Source: Gymnothorax reevesii
Lineage: Eukaryota; Chordata; Actinopteri; Anguilliformes; Muraenidae
Reading direction: 5' to 3'
Assembly: GCA_029721435.1 (NCBI GenBank)
Contig: CM056582.1
Location: 35,422,611-35,486,610 of the forward strand
DNA: 64,000 nucleotides
Shown: piece by piece, positions 10,615 through 22,118 of the stretch
Layout: each line of letters opens with the position of its first letter
How positions within the stretch are numbered: the first letter of the stretch is position 1
The notes under the pieces: model-generated
Seen by the model: the letters and a program-made list of their open reading frames with translations, nothing else
The model's database searches: none
What the model was told of the DNA's origin: nothing
Position numbers and translations under genes: made by a program

Positions 10615-12326
10615 GGGCCTGAGCTGAGTACAGGCCCACCTGGGGAGTGTACTATTATTCTGTGACTATATTTTTATTATTATTTATTCTTCCGTAAAAA
10701 TTTCGGTTTGCAACTAGTCTTACAGATTTGAGAAAACCCATACAATATATATATTAAATTGTGTGGCTCGATCGGGAATGGTGTGGTATGTCTTTTCTAA
10801 GCGATCCGACTTACGGATTTCCCACAATTTCTGAAAAACATGGATTTTCATCCCTCCGTAGCAACCAGGCAGAACTCCATAGCAACCGCATATTTACGCA
10901 CAAGCAATCACCCACACCACCATTGCAACTGCCAAGCAATGCCTTAGCAACCATCAGGAATACCATAGCTACCGCCTGGCTATGCCCTAGCAACCACAAG
11001 GAGCACCATAGCAACAGCCTTGCAACGCTCTAGCCAAAGCCCAGAACACCATGGAATGTCTTGCAATACCTTGCCAACCACCAGGAACAACATGGGAACT
11101 GCCCAGCAACACCTCAGTAACCACCCAGAACACCATAGCAACCACATAGCAATGCCCTAGCAACCACCCAAAACACGATAGCAACTGCCCAGCAACGCCC
11201 TAGCAACCACTCAAAACACCATAGCAACTGCCTAGCAACCACCCAGAACACCATAGCAACCACCTAGCAACGCCCTAGCAACCACCCAAAACACCATAGC
11301 AACTGCCTAGCAACACCCTAGCAACCACCCAGAACACCATAGTAACCACCTAGCAACGCCCTGGCAACCACTCAGAACACCATAGCCACCACCTAGCAAC
11401 ACCCAAGCAACCACCCAGAACACCATAGCAACTGCCTAGCAACCACCCAGAACACCATAGCAACCACCTAGCAACGCCCTAGCAACCACCCAAAACACCA
11501 TAGCAACTGCCTAGCAACCACCCAGAACACCATAGCAACCACCCAGTACACCATAGCAACTGCCTAGCAACCACCCAGAACACCATAGCAACCACCTAGC
11601 AACACCCTAGCAACCACCCAGAACACCTTAGCAACTGCCTAGCAACGCCCTAGCAACCACCCAGAACACATTGCAACTGCCTAGCAACCACCCAGAACAC
11701 CATAGCATCCGCCTAGAAACACCCTAGCAACCACCCAGAACACCATAGCAACTGCCTAGCAACGCCCTAGCAACCACCCAGAACACCATAGCGACCGCCT
11801 AGCAACCATCCAGAACACCATAGCAACCACCTAGCAACGCCCTAGCAACCACCCAAGACACCATAGCAACTGCCTAGCAACGCCCTCGCAACCACCCAGA
11901 ACACCAAAGCAACTGCCTAGCAAGGCCCTAGCAACCACCCAGAACACCATAGCAACTGCCGAGCAACGCCCTAGCAACCACCCAGAACAACTTAGCAACC
12001 GCCTAGCAATGCCCTAACAACCACCAAGAACACCATAGCGACACACTAGCAACCACCCAGAACACCATAGCAACCACCTAGCAACACCCTAGCAACCACC
12101 CAGAACACCATATTAATTGCCTTGCAATGCCTTAGCAACCACCCTGAACAACATAGCAACTGCCTTGAAACGCCCTAGCAACCACCCAGAACACCATAGC
12201 GACTGCCTAGCAACCACTCAGAACACCATAGCAACCACCTAGCAACACCCTTGCAACCAACCAGAACACCATAGCAATTGCCTAGCAATGCCTTAGCAAC
12301 CACTCAGAACACCATAGCAACCACCT
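10615..12326. repeat. minisatellite with CCATAGCAACC units (43 and 32 bp)
   Basis: From about 10864 the sequence is an array of units reading CCATAGCAACCACCTAGCAA, then CGCCCTAGCAA, then CCACCCAGAACA (43 bp). A shorter 32-bp unit lacks the central 11 bp. Units near the left edge are divergent and the centre is most regular. The 250 bases before it start with GGGCCTGAGCTGAGTACAGGCCC-like sequence. They resemble the leader of a fish repeat family that carries this array, so the array probably moved in with a transposon. Confidence 0.85.
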
Positions 12327-12489
12327 TTTTTACATCTAAAAAAAATGCAGACAAAATATAGACAGAGACAAAATAAACTATTGAGTAGTCCAAGCAGCAT
12401 GTCAGGGCACCCCTGCCTCCCGACCTGCAGAGGCCTGGCCCACTCTTACAATTTCTGCGGGAATTGTCTAGTTTTAAGTTACTATTTGC

Positions 12490-12690
12490 TTGACAAGTGA
12501 AAATTTTCTTATTCCATTGGCAAGCCATTTGACTAGCTAGCCAATGGAATAATGATGGACAATAATCCTCAGGAGAAAAATGTTCACTGCACACCCAGAG
12601 AAATCTGAGGGATTCAATGGAGACGTTGAGATCCAGCTGAAGAGCGATTAGCCACAGCCATAGTCTGCATTGGTCATGTATTGGTAGTCA
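12490..12690 (-). pseudogene. THAP zinc-finger domain relic
   Basis: On the minus strand near 12680-12540 the reading RLWLWLIALQLD is followed about 14 residues later by VCSEHFSPEDY. A tryptophan-containing helix followed by CSEHF is the C-terminal half of a THAP DNA-binding domain. THAP domains occur in P-element-like transposases and in host THAP genes. There is no neighbouring THAP gene and the surroundings are repeats, so a transposon origin is likely. The N-terminal C2 cysteines and the rest of the protein were not found. A palindromic TTATTCCATTGGC arm pair at about 12508-12552 interrupts the reading after the motif. Confidence 0.5.
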
Positions 12691-13261
12691 GTGGAAAGTC
12701 ACCGATCTTGCACGCTTCTCTCAGTTGAACCATCCAGGAAAAGCACACATTGTTTTATGAATCGGCAGGATTGATAGAAGCTGCAACAGTTTGGAAACCG
12801 ATGAAAGACCTAATTCAAAGAAGCCAAACCCTTTTGTAACTGATAAAAATCGGAGTGTAATTATCAGTGCAAAAAAGGCACTTGCTGATCGCCTCCAGCA
12901 GACTTCTCTATGTTGCGTGTGGCGATAGTTCTCTGCTTGCATGTAAACGCAAGTTTGAGGCTTCCTCAAGTTTTCTTCACTCTTTCAAAAGGAAAAAAAA
13001 ACATGGCTCATGGCTAAGTGGCTTCATTGGACATTTAGGTGAAAAAAGGGAAAATGACATCTTTTCTAGTCAAATCATAATGTTGGGGCTTACAGACACT
13101 CCATAAGCAGTATGGAGGCATTTTATGTTTTTTAACGTTACTTTTTTAAGCTTGAAAAAGTGGCCACCATTGAATTCCATTCATTTGGATTTCTCTTCAA
13201 TGCTGTTTTTCCTTAAAACTCCCAAACTTCTGAGGACTATAAAAATTAACCTACCTTTCAA

Positions 13262-13323
13262 TTAGCCTTGGGGTGAGTACATGATGAGTGAATTTTCATT
13301 TTTGGGTGAACTTTCCCTTTAAA
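13262..13323 (-). repeat. terminal segment of a common teleost MITE-like repeat
   Basis: The plus strand ends with GTGAGTACATGATGAG, then TTTTCATTTTTGGGTGAACT, then TTCCCTTTAA. Read on the minus strand this is the TTAAAGGG-A-GTTCACCCAAAAATG end that is extremely frequent in fish genomes. The matching left end was not found, so only one end is supported. Confidence 0.6.
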
Positions 13324-13579
13324 TGATGCTGGCATTAAATGGTGCCATGACACTGTAAGAAACGCCACAAAGCGTTTCAAAAAGACCAGTTCGTTGAAAA
13401 CTGGTGGCAATATAGATGCAGAACGGAATAAAGAAAAATTCGCAGTTTACAGTACGACAACGCCATGATGATATTAATAGCGCCTGAAGTGACAAGATGA
13501 ATGTATCGAGATCTGCTATTTCCGGCACTTGTCTAAATTGTCTGATTGGTTGTGTTGCTCCCAAGACCTGGCAACATCA

Positions 13580-14200
13580 AGAAAAGACTTGCATTCAATA
13601 ACAAGAAATTCAGGCTTTGGACACCAATGGACTGAGAACAAGTCCTTTAGACCAATGAATCCAAGTTCGGAAATTTCTCACCTGAACGCAGAACTTATGT
13701 GCGCAGTAGAGTTGGAGAACGTTTCAAAAATGACATGGAGGTGGTAATATGGTTTGGGGTACAGTCTGCTCAAAAGGAGCCGATGATCTCATAAAAATTA
13801 ACAGAATCATGGATCAAAAACAATTTCACAGCACCCTTATGAAGCATGCATTGCCATCTGGAAAAAAACTGATTTTTTGGGGATTTTATTTTCAACAAGA
13901 TAATGACCTTAAACACACTTGTAAGTTGTGCAAGAATTATCTTAGAAAGAAACATCTGGTGACATAAAACTTATGATTTGGCCAGCTCAAAGTCCAGACC
14001 TTAATCCAATTGAGCAAAAATTATTGTAACATTGAATCTCTTTGGCATGAACTTCAAACCATAGGTTCAACATTGAACGAAATTTCTTTGTTTTGCGGTC
14101 ACTTCAATTAGGTCATCATGCAAGTACATTAAGGAACTTGCTAGCCTCTGTTTCTTTTGTTGCCCAGTACAATAGCAAGTACAAAGATCCGGCTGATTTG
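13580..14200 (+). pseudogene. Tc1/mariner transposase relic 1
   Basis: Translated segments match the second half of a Tc1-like DDE transposase. They include WTENKSFRPMN (from W-S-D-E-type), then a stop just before MVWGTVCSKGADDLIKI, then FQQDNDLKHTCK (catalytic D in QQDND), then a further stop before a PAQSPDLNPIE-like segment near 13985-14015. In-frame stops, a frameshift after the QQDND block and a missing N-terminal DNA-binding region show it is dead. I did not locate terminal inverted repeats. Confidence 0.8.
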
Positions 14201-14606
14201 TTTAGCTGACATTCACATTGTGACCTGTGAATCCCATTGAAGTGACGATTATTTTATTTCCAAACCATATGCCTGTAAGTAACCAAACTCAATTCTTTAT
14301 TGAACCTCATTATGAAGGCTTTGGAAGCTGTAGTCAAGAAATCAGATAATGTTACTTAACATTGACAAGTTAGCAAACTTACAATTAATGATCAGAGGAG
14401 AACAAGACCTTGAAGATAAATATATATGCATATTTATTTAAGTATATATCACAGCCTTCAAATTTACTTCTGAGAGAACAGAGTTGCGCCAAAAAAGAAA
14501 AAACAGGGCCATTTGTTTGATCAGATTAGTGATTCAATATGTTGATATGCCAAGAGGGGGAAATAAAAGTTTCTTTATATGTGTGCGTGTATATGTATGT
14601 TTGCAG

Positions 14607-14747
14607 GGGTCACAGTGCAAAGCGTGGGTCGGGGATTGAACGGTCTCAGAGCAGCACATGGGACAGCGGGCACGAGGGCAGGAGCAAACTGGTGAAGGCG
14701 TCCTCCACCTCCAAGCTCCTCTCCAAGGCAGCGAAGAAGGCCGAAAA
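14607..14747 (+). CDS. eml4: eml4 exon, basic Ser/Lys-rich linker (matches human exon 5)
   Basis: This 141-base exon runs from acceptor TTTGCAG to donor AAAA|GTGAGT. It encodes a basic, serine-rich linker with WDSGHEGRSKLVK and STSKLLSKAAKKAEK. The corresponding human EML4 segment has the pattern WENSDDSRNKLSK, then STPKLIPK, then TADK. It starts with one base completing a codon, so it joins in frame directly to the 7571 donor (AG+G gives Arg). No equivalent of the long human exon 4 was recognised in between. Either fish eml4 lacks it or it has diverged beyond recognition. The linker is predicted to be disordered and to help bind the acidic microtubule surface. Confidence 0.85.
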
Positions 14748-15427
14748 GTGAGTACAGCTCTCTCTTTCCCCTGACTGCCGGACCTGGCGACCTGCATTTA
14801 GTGTGCATGGTTCAGGGCTGCAGCAGAGAGCGAGGTGGGAATGTCTTCCTGGTAGAGGAAAGCTTTGGCCTGCTTATTGTGTGCAATAATCTTCGGTTCA
14901 ACAAGAGAAAGAAAACAGGAGTGTTGTCTCAGGAGATAAGGAGGAAAATTATTGCCCAGCACAGGCAATAAAAATGGAAAGGCCGATAGAATCAAGAGGC
15001 CATGTGCAGCAGTAGGAGAAAACCAGAGCAGCACAGACTTAAAACACTCACAGAGAGAGATAAAGATCAAACAAGAGAGACAGCTCTCGCGCTTCCAAAA
15101 GGACGTCCAACCATCCACAACAAGGAAGCAAAGCGAGAGAGGGAGAGAGAGGACGTATCTCGGGAACCGAGAAAACAAAGCACCTAAAATGGTGCAACAC
15201 AAAGGTAAGAGAGGGAAAGGAAGAAAAGGGAATTTCCCTATAGAAATGGGAACCATAGAAAGAAAGAAAGATATTTTGCCAACAAATCCTAGCTACAGAT
15301 ATCTTCTGGCTGTTGTGTTAGCTAAAATCAGACACTCCAGCGAGGGAGGCGTGGTGGACATCCGGCTTATAAAGGCTCAGAGGAAGGTGCCGCCCGTGCC
15401 TAGTGAAACAGCTGGATGGAATCCGAA
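14748..15427. other. no gene; purine-rich intron segment
   Basis: The plus strand is rich in GAGAGA and AAGAGA runs, which keep a 163-codon frame open at 14952-15443. That frame has no recognisable domain and skewed composition. I regard it as non-coding. Confidence 0.5.
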
Positions 15428-17075
15428 TATTAAAGGAACATAAGTGTTTCCGGAAAGAGCCATTAAGAGAGTCTAAAATCTAAACACAGTCAAAACCATG
15501 ACAGGATCCCCCCCCAAGGAACAGCTCCCGACGTTCCCATAAGAACCCTGGGCACGGAATTTAGATATCAGGGTGGAATCCAGGATATCCCGAGAAGGGA
15601 CCCAGCACCAATCCTTAAGACTCTCTCCCTCCCAGTCCACCAAAAACTGGGCCTCGCGATCAACACATCTCTTGGCCAGAATGCAGCACACGGTGTAAAC
15701 CGGCCCCCCCTCAATCATCTGTGGCGGCGGCGGCGGTTTGTCGACCGATGCCGGGACGCTTGTGCTCACCGGTTGAATTGGACGGTAACAGGGTTGATCT
15801 TCCACACTGTCTTGAAAGGACTAATGAAGCGGGGAGCCAACTTCCATGACTCCGCTCTCAAAGGAAGGTCCCGAGTGGAAAGCCAAACTCTCTGGGCAAC
15901 CCGATAAGATGGGGCCAAATGGCGCCTTCTATCAGCGGAGGTCTTCTGCTTCCGCCCAGAGCACAACAGAGAGGACCGAACCCTGGCCCAGACCGACTGA
16001 CAACGCTGAACAAAATGATTAACCTAGGGAACTTCTGAATCCCTCTCAGTCTGTGGAAACATTGGAGGCTGATAACCCAACTGAGCCTCAAAGAAGGAAA
16101 GGCCTGTTGAAGAGTTACAGAGTGAATTATGGGAGTACTTGGCCCATGCCAAAAAAGGACTCCACTAAGAAGGATTGTCAGCCGCTAAACACTGAAGTGT
16201 ATTTTCAAGCGACCTGTTTATTCTCTCTCTCTGCTCATTGATCTCAGGGTGAAAACCAGACAAAAGGCTCACGGTGGCCCCTAGCTGGTGGAAGAAATCA
16301 CACCACAGTCCGAGACCACATCCTGAGGCAGACCATGCAGCCAGAACACTCCCGCGTCTCCCGCGCCGAAGGGAGCTTAGGCAAGATGATGAAGTGGGTA
16401 GCCTTAAAAAAAGCAGCCGCCCACAATGTTGCCTTCCGAAACCGGCAGGCCCGTAACAAAATCTAGAGCAATATGGCTCCACGAACACTTGGGAATGGGC
16501 AACGGCCGCAACAGACCAGAGGGGGGGAGATGGTAAACCTTGTACCATGCACAGATGCAATATGCCGCTACAAATTCCCAGATGTCCTTACCCTCGCTGG
16601 GCCACCAAAAGTGTCGGACCAAGAACTACCTGTACTTGGTCCGGTGAACCCCTTGGTGACCTGCTATGCGGGAAGAGGTGCCCCCACTGGAGCACTTGGA
16701 AACAAACAAACAGCCCGGCGGCTCCCCACCAGGATCGGATCGCAAGGCCTCCTGCACAACAGACTCAACTTTCCACTGAATGGGAGCCACAATCTGAGCT
16801 GCCAGAATTTCTGGCTCCGGAGTGGGATCGCGACCCGTGCGGCCATAAATCCGCAACAAGGCGTCAGACTTGATGTTTTCGGAGCCGGAGCGATAAGTTA
16901 ACATAAAGTTAAAGCGATTTAAAAACAATGCCCACCGCACCTGCCGGGAATTACAATGCTTAGTCTGCTGGATATATTGGAGATTCTTGTGAATCTCGAA
17001 TATAGGAATATTCAAAAATTAAAGGAACAGAAGTGGTTCCGAAAAGAGCCACAAAGAGAGTCAAAACCATGACAA
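15428..17075 (-). mobile_element. decayed chromodomain Ty3/gypsy fragment
   Basis: Two related stretches of about 75 bases (15428-15503 and 17003-17075), both ending CAAAACCATGACA, look like partial LTRs. On the minus strand they start TGTCATGGTTTTGAC, like the LTR of the chromodomain element at 40636. Between them, on the minus strand, lie the end of RNase H ([18 protein letters not shown]), integrase zinc-finger and core pieces ([10 protein letters not shown], then [14 protein letters not shown], then GATVSLLSGFHPEINEQ), and a chromodomain near 15560-15730 (FLVDWEGESLKDWCW). Gag, protease and the catalytic part of reverse transcriptase are missing. At least four frameshifts or stops interrupt integrase. 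Confidence 0.85.
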
Positions 17076-17449
17076 AAAAAGGCCTCAATTCCATCTCCAA
17101 GCTGCTTGATGTTCTTGTGATCATGGTAGAAAATATTATATATAAAAAGTATATATACATTCCTGGACATAGCTGCAAGAGGACAATTAAGACTTAAATG
17201 GATGGTCTGAATAGATGGTAGAAAAAGAGCTAATGGCAAGACAGATAAAAACTGATCAAGGTACAATAGTTTCTGCTCCATCAGTCGCTGTATAAATGGC
17301 TTTATGAAAGAAGACCCAGGAAAACCCCTCTTTATAAAGACAGGAAAAAAGCTAGACCGAAATTTGATAAAATACATGTTGACCAACCCCCATGCTTCCT
17401 GAAGAATGTTCTTTGAATTGATCAAACAAAATTTTAGCTTTTGGCCAGT

Positions 17450-17870
17450 GACATCAGCTTTATATTAACAGGAAAAAATGAATCTTTTGAAGAAAAGAAC
17501 GTCATGCCTATTGTGAAACAACATGGAGGCTCAGTGATGTTCTGAGTTGCTTTACTGCATCTAGCACAGGGTGCGCTGAATCTGTGCATGGAACAATGAA
17601 AGCAGTAGATGTTAAAGTTATTCTTGTGTAAAACATACCGCCCAGTGTCTGAACGCATGGACTTTGTCACAGGTCATGGATCTTGCAGCAGGACGATGAC
17701 CCCAAACATGCATCTAGAACACTGAAGAATGGATTAGAAGACAACAGATTGTTCTGCACTGGCCTGCTATAGTCCTGATCTAAATACCATTGAAAATCAA
17801 TGGGAAAAGCTGAAGCTGCTTTGCACTAGTTGGACTAGACCGTACAAGCTAAAAAGTCCTAAGTGTCACT
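17450..17870 (+). pseudogene. Tc1-like transposase relic 2
   Basis: The plus strand carries HGGSVMF near 17521 and QQDDDPKHASRTLKNGL near 17680-17740. These are followed by degenerate SPDLNPIENQW-type sequence near 17765-17810 (AGTCCTGATCTAAATACCAT). These are the second and third catalytic blocks of a Tc1-like transposase, in an order matching the family. Frameshifts and a stop (TGA in place of the expected Trp codon) show decay. It belongs to a different subfamily from the relic at 13580, because the flanking residues differ. Confidence 0.7.
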
Positions 17871-18124
17871 CTGAGCCACGAAAAGTGCTTGATTGCAATG
17901 ATTCCCTCAAAAGGATGCACTACAGGATATTAGGTTATAAGTGTAAATATTTTTGTCCATGCCATTTAAATTTGAATTATTATTTAAAATATTGTTGCAT
18001 TGAAAATCCAAAGCAAAGTGTGAGTTCTGCTAAATGTGGAATAAAGAATAGTGGAACCCAAGCACCTTTGTCAGCTACAGCTTATTGGAGAGAGAATTGT
18101 GAGGTTTTTCTTTTGAGTGGAAGT

Positions 18125-18650
18125 GCATGGTGGTGCGTTGGGTCACACCTTCGCCTCACTGCAGTAAGGTTGTGGGTTTGATATCGGCATAATGCCTGTG
18201 TGTGTGATGTTTGCATGTTCTGTTCACTCGGGTTTCCTCTCAGTCTAAACACATGCATTTGAGACTCTAAGTTAACTGTGGGTATGATGGAGTGTGTCCC
18301 TGCCTTTGGCCCATAGTTAGCTGGCATAGGCTTTAGCTTCCCCACAGGAAGAAGTGGTCCAGAGCAAGAAGGCGCTGGGTCTGATTCAGATTTTGTCAGT
18401 TCTCCCTGTGTCTGCGTGGGTTCCGTGGGGGTACTCTGTTCTCCTCCCACAGTCCAGAGGCATGCATGACAGGTTGACTGGAGACTCCAGACTGCCCATA
18501 GGTATGAGTGCGTGAGTGAACGGTAAGTGCCGTCTGCGATAGATTGGCAGTCTGTCTGGGGTGTGTCCTTGCCCACAGTCAGCTGGGATAGACTCCAGCT
18601 TCCTCTGAACCGAAGAGAAGAAGAAGCAGTTTAGATGATTGATGGAAGGG
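18125..18650 (+). repeat. L2-like LINE/SINE 3' tail, two partial copies
   Basis: The first part reads TGGTGGTGCGTTGGGTCACA, then CGCCTCACTGCAGTAAGG. A second part near 18395-18610 reads GTTCTCCCTGTGTCTGCGTG, then CTCCTCCCACAGTCCAGAGG, then GCTGGGATAGACTCCAGC. This is the well-known conserved 3' region of fish L2-type LINEs and their SINE parasites. It ends in GAAGAAGAAG and GATGATTGATGGA repeats, as such tails do. Two overlapping partial copies appear joined near 18340. Confidence 0.75.
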
Positions 18651-19226
18651 CACCAACACTTTCGGCCGCATCTTTTACTGATAACGTATCACAAGCTCAG
18701 CTAAACATTTGGATCTCCAGGAAAGGGAAATGATCGTACTGTTTTCTAGCTCTTCAGGAGGTGTCATCATAGTCTGTGACAGTCAGTCACATATTTTGTT
18801 TTATTTTCCCTTTGACAATCTTACTGTTGATACTCTATTGCTAATTAAGATGGTTATATTGCAAATATGACAAGATTAGTATGGGGGATGATTAAATTGT
18901 CGATCAAGCAAACGTAATGAAATAGAAGTCAATAATTTCTACTGAAGTGAAAGAAATACCTTTTGACTTCCATTACACATCTGTGTTTTTGCTGTGCATC
19001 ATACTTAGACAGGTTCTTACTGGTTCTAATAAGAAAATGTACCTGTAGAATAATGTGAGCACTGAGCATGCCCACTCACATCTCCAAAAGCTGCCTCCAA
19101 AGCATTTCACCCTGTCATTTCTCCAATATCACCCCTGGTGTTGGCATGAGCAAGGCTTCTCCGCATGGGGGAATCAGAGCCCGACCTGCATGACCTTTGA
19201 CCTCTGTCAATTTCCATTTTTTTCAG

Positions 19227-19252
19227 GCACAAAGACCCAGTGATTAGTCAAG
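19227..19252 (+). CDS. eml4: eml4 microexon (matches human exon 6)
   Basis: A 26-base exon between TTTTTTTCAG and GTAAGAAT encodes HKDPVISQ in the frame set by the previous exon. Human EML4 has HKDVIINQ here. It starts in phase 2 and ends in phase 1. The following intron is therefore the counterpart of human intron 6. Here it is about 37.6 kb long (19253-56888) and holds the cassette exon at 27023. Confidence 0.9.
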
Positions 19253-20090
19253 GTAAGAATAATTCTGAATTCTTCACTTATGCCTCTGAGTTTAACAGCG
19301 TCAGGCTTTCCAGACATTCTAAATTCTCTTTCTTTTCCCATCAATTTACGGCACCGTATCATTTAACTTCATAGAGTTGTTTTGTTCAAATGTATAATGT
19401 GCTGCAGTACTTCAATAAAATAAGAGCAAAACTCCAATTCAGAAGAAATTGTGACAGTGTGGAGAATGCATATAAAAACAGAAAGCAGTGATTTCTGAAT
19501 TTTCTTTGACTTGTGTGTTTTTGCAGGCCATATGAAGACAAGATATTTAATGTTTTGTCTGGTCAGCTTCATTTGTTTGTAAATATAAGTAGTGGGCAGC
19601 GCTAACCAAAAAGTTAGCTTAAATTACCACAAATGTGCTTACTCAAAAAGTTACCTTTGATAATGCCTACATCAATAAATTGTGCAAAAACAAACAGTAA
19701 CCACAAAATTTTCTTTTATGCATTCAGCTTTGGTTAGGTTTTTGGCTCCGAAATCCTTAAAATCAGGCAATACACATGAAAGAAGAAATAAATACTATTG
19801 ACTGTTAAAGGGCCAAATCGCAGGCAATGATATCATGTATAGTTTCAAAGTGTAAGCTTTGCATAAGTAGGTCACACACAAGCCACATACATTTTCCAAC
19901 AGCAACTGGAGATATTTGCGTATTTATCACCCCCATGGCTTGCCTTTGCATTTACTGTGAAGACAAGAAATACCACAATGTATTAAAAAGATATGACTGC
20001 ATTAGAGGAAAGTGCAGTAGCTGGATTGGCCTGCATGCAGTTTTGAATTGTCCCCAACAGAGAGCGTGTGCCACATTCTAAAAAGCAAAA
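19253..20090. other. no gene; start of eml4 intron 6
   Basis: AT-rich sequence without recognisable motifs, up to the tandem array that starts near 20091. Confidence 0.5.
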
Positions 20091-20770
20091 TACGACGGCG
20101 AAGATTCTGCACTGCTGCATACCGTAAAGAAGATTCTGCACTGCTGTACACGTTAAAGAAGATTCTGCACTGCTGTGCACCTTAAAGAAGATTCTGCACT
20201 GCTGTACACGTTAAAGAAGATTCTGCACTGCTGTGCACCTTAAAGAAGATTCTGCACTGCTGCACACCATAAAGAAGATTCTGCACTGCTGCACACCATA
20301 AAGAAGATTCTGCACTGCTGCACACCATAAAGAAGATTCTGCACTGCTGCAGACCTTAAAGAAGATTCTGCACTGCTGCACACCTTAAAGAAGATTCTGC
20401 ACTGCTGCAGACCTTAAAGAAGATTCTGCACTGCTGCAGACCTTAAAGAGGATTCTGCACTGCTGCACACCTTAAAGAAGATCTGCACTGCTGTGCACCT
20501 TAAAGAAGATTCTGCACTGCTGTGCACCTTAAAGAAGATTCTGCACTGCTGCAGACCTTAAAGAAGATTCTGCACTGCTGTGCACCTTAAAGAAGATTCT
20601 GCACTGCTGCAGACCTTAAAGAAGATTCTGCACTGCTGCAAACCTTAAAGAAGATTCTGCACTGCTGCACACCTTAAAGAAGATTCTGCACTGCTGCAGA
20701 CCTTAAAGAAGATTCTGCACTGCTGTACACCTTAAAGAAGATTCTGCACTGCTGCACACCTTACAGAAGA
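20091..20770 (+). repeat. minisatellite, 29-bp unit
   Basis: About 23 head-to-tail copies of AAAGAAGATTCTGCACTGCT + GCACACCTT. Variants in the last third (GTACACGTT, GTGCACCTT, GCACACCAT, GCAGACCTT) cluster in runs, which suggests stepwise local duplication. One unit near 20480 lacks a T. Confidence 0.95.
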
Positions 20771-21010
20771 CTCTCCATAGGTCTCTCTTAAGGTCTTCTT
20801 AAGACCTGTTCACAGGAAAATGGGACAAAATCACCCCTGAAAAAAATCACTTGACGACACGAGTCCTTATATGTCTAACTGCTGTGAAAAGGAATTGAAT
20901 ACTACAAAGTGGTAAATACTTTACTGTCCCAAATTACGTGATATGTTGCAGGAATCAAAATCAAACTTATGATTTCGTATTGCACTTAGCTCTTATTCTA
21001 CCAGTTACGT

Positions 21011-21350
21011 GTCATGGTTTGTGTGTGTGTGCTTTTGGTAATTCTCGTCCCTGACGACATTGAATCCTTTCTCCATTGGATTTTTAACCCAGCTGGCTGA
21101 TTATATCTGGGCGGCGCTTCCCCTGAGTCTATATAAGCCGGAGATCCGTCACGCCCCCTTTGCTGGAGTGTCTGCTTTGTAGTTACACACTTTGGCTTGA
21201 GATACCTGTAGTCAGGGCTTGTTTGACTATCTTTATTTCTAGGAAGCTCTGCTTCTTTAGGGATTTTCTCGCATTAGTGTTTGGTGCCTTGTTATTTTCT
21301 CGTTTTTTGTGATTCCTTTTCTTTTTGTTGCTCGCCTTGTTTCTGGCACT
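21011..21350 (+). repeat. probable left part of a chromodomain-gypsy type LTR
   Basis: The stretch begins TGTCATGGTTTGTG, like the LTR at 40636 (TGTCATGGTTTGGG). It continues with CTCCATTGGATTTTTAACCC and CAGCTGGCTGATTATATC, a TATA box (TATATAAG, 21130-21137) and a T-rich region. The same order of elements occurs in the 40636 LTR. It is interrupted at 21351 by the nested DNA transposons, and the homologous remainder probably resumes at 25265. No internal coding region is attached, so it may be a solo LTR. Confidence 0.5.
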
Positions 21351-22118
21351 ATTGCAAGGCTGACACTTGCACGACTTTTGGCCACGATTTTGTCGCGGCA
21401 AGCCGTGCCATTTTGGGGCACGAATTGGGAGGCTCCCGCACTGTCCACGACTAGTTCACGCATAGTTCACGACGAGTTCACGAATGTGTGCCCATCAATG
21501 TCCACATTGACACAAACTGGCACGACGAGTTCACTCATTGTTTGCGCATAGTTTGCGCATAGTTTACGCACTTCCCGCATTGGCACGACGAGTTTGCGCA
21601 ATTCGGACGGTGTCTTGCCGACTTGGGCACGCCATTAAAAAGGGGGCCTCCCCAACCCCTGGTTATTTTTGGATTGGCTGTGGAAGAGACAACATGCTGA
21701 ATTCCGGAGACACAATCGATGCAGAGAAGAGAAGATACCTATACCTGGCATGTTGTCTCTGTGATATAAGTTGTCTCTTCACTGGCAATCTCTGGAATGG
21801 CGATCAGTGTCCAGGAAGCCCTATATATACCCCCGCACCGACGCGAGCGCCACTGTCGCGCAGTAGTCGTGAACTGCTCGTGAACTCGACGTGAGCTGTT
21901 CGTGAACTATGCGTGACAGTCGTGGCATGGCGCGCACTGCCATGCACTGGCACGCATCCTCCCGCATCGTCCCGATGAGTTCACAACGAGTTCACGAACA
22001 GTTTACGCACAGTTCACGACCCGGTCGTGAAATTTTGTCGTGACCAAAATTTTGAACATTTCAAAATTCTCGTCCCGACATGGCATGCAGTCACGACGGG
22101 TTTACGCACGCTTCACGC

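Noticed and set aside
11000..12300. Possible coding repeats in the CCATAGCAACC array
   Set aside because: Mixed 43- and 32-bp units, stops in all frames over distance, and known to me as a dispersed fish repeat.
14952..15443. 163-codon plus-strand frame between eml4 exons
   Set aside because: Purine-rich composition keeps it open. No domain, and an overlapping minus frame of similar length exists.
18082..18576. 164-codon minus-strand frame
   Set aside because: It is the antisense reading of an L2-like LINE/SINE tail.
20091..20770. Possible CRISPR-like array with 29-bp repeats
   Set aside because: There are no spacers between units; variation lies within the unit, as in a minisatellite.
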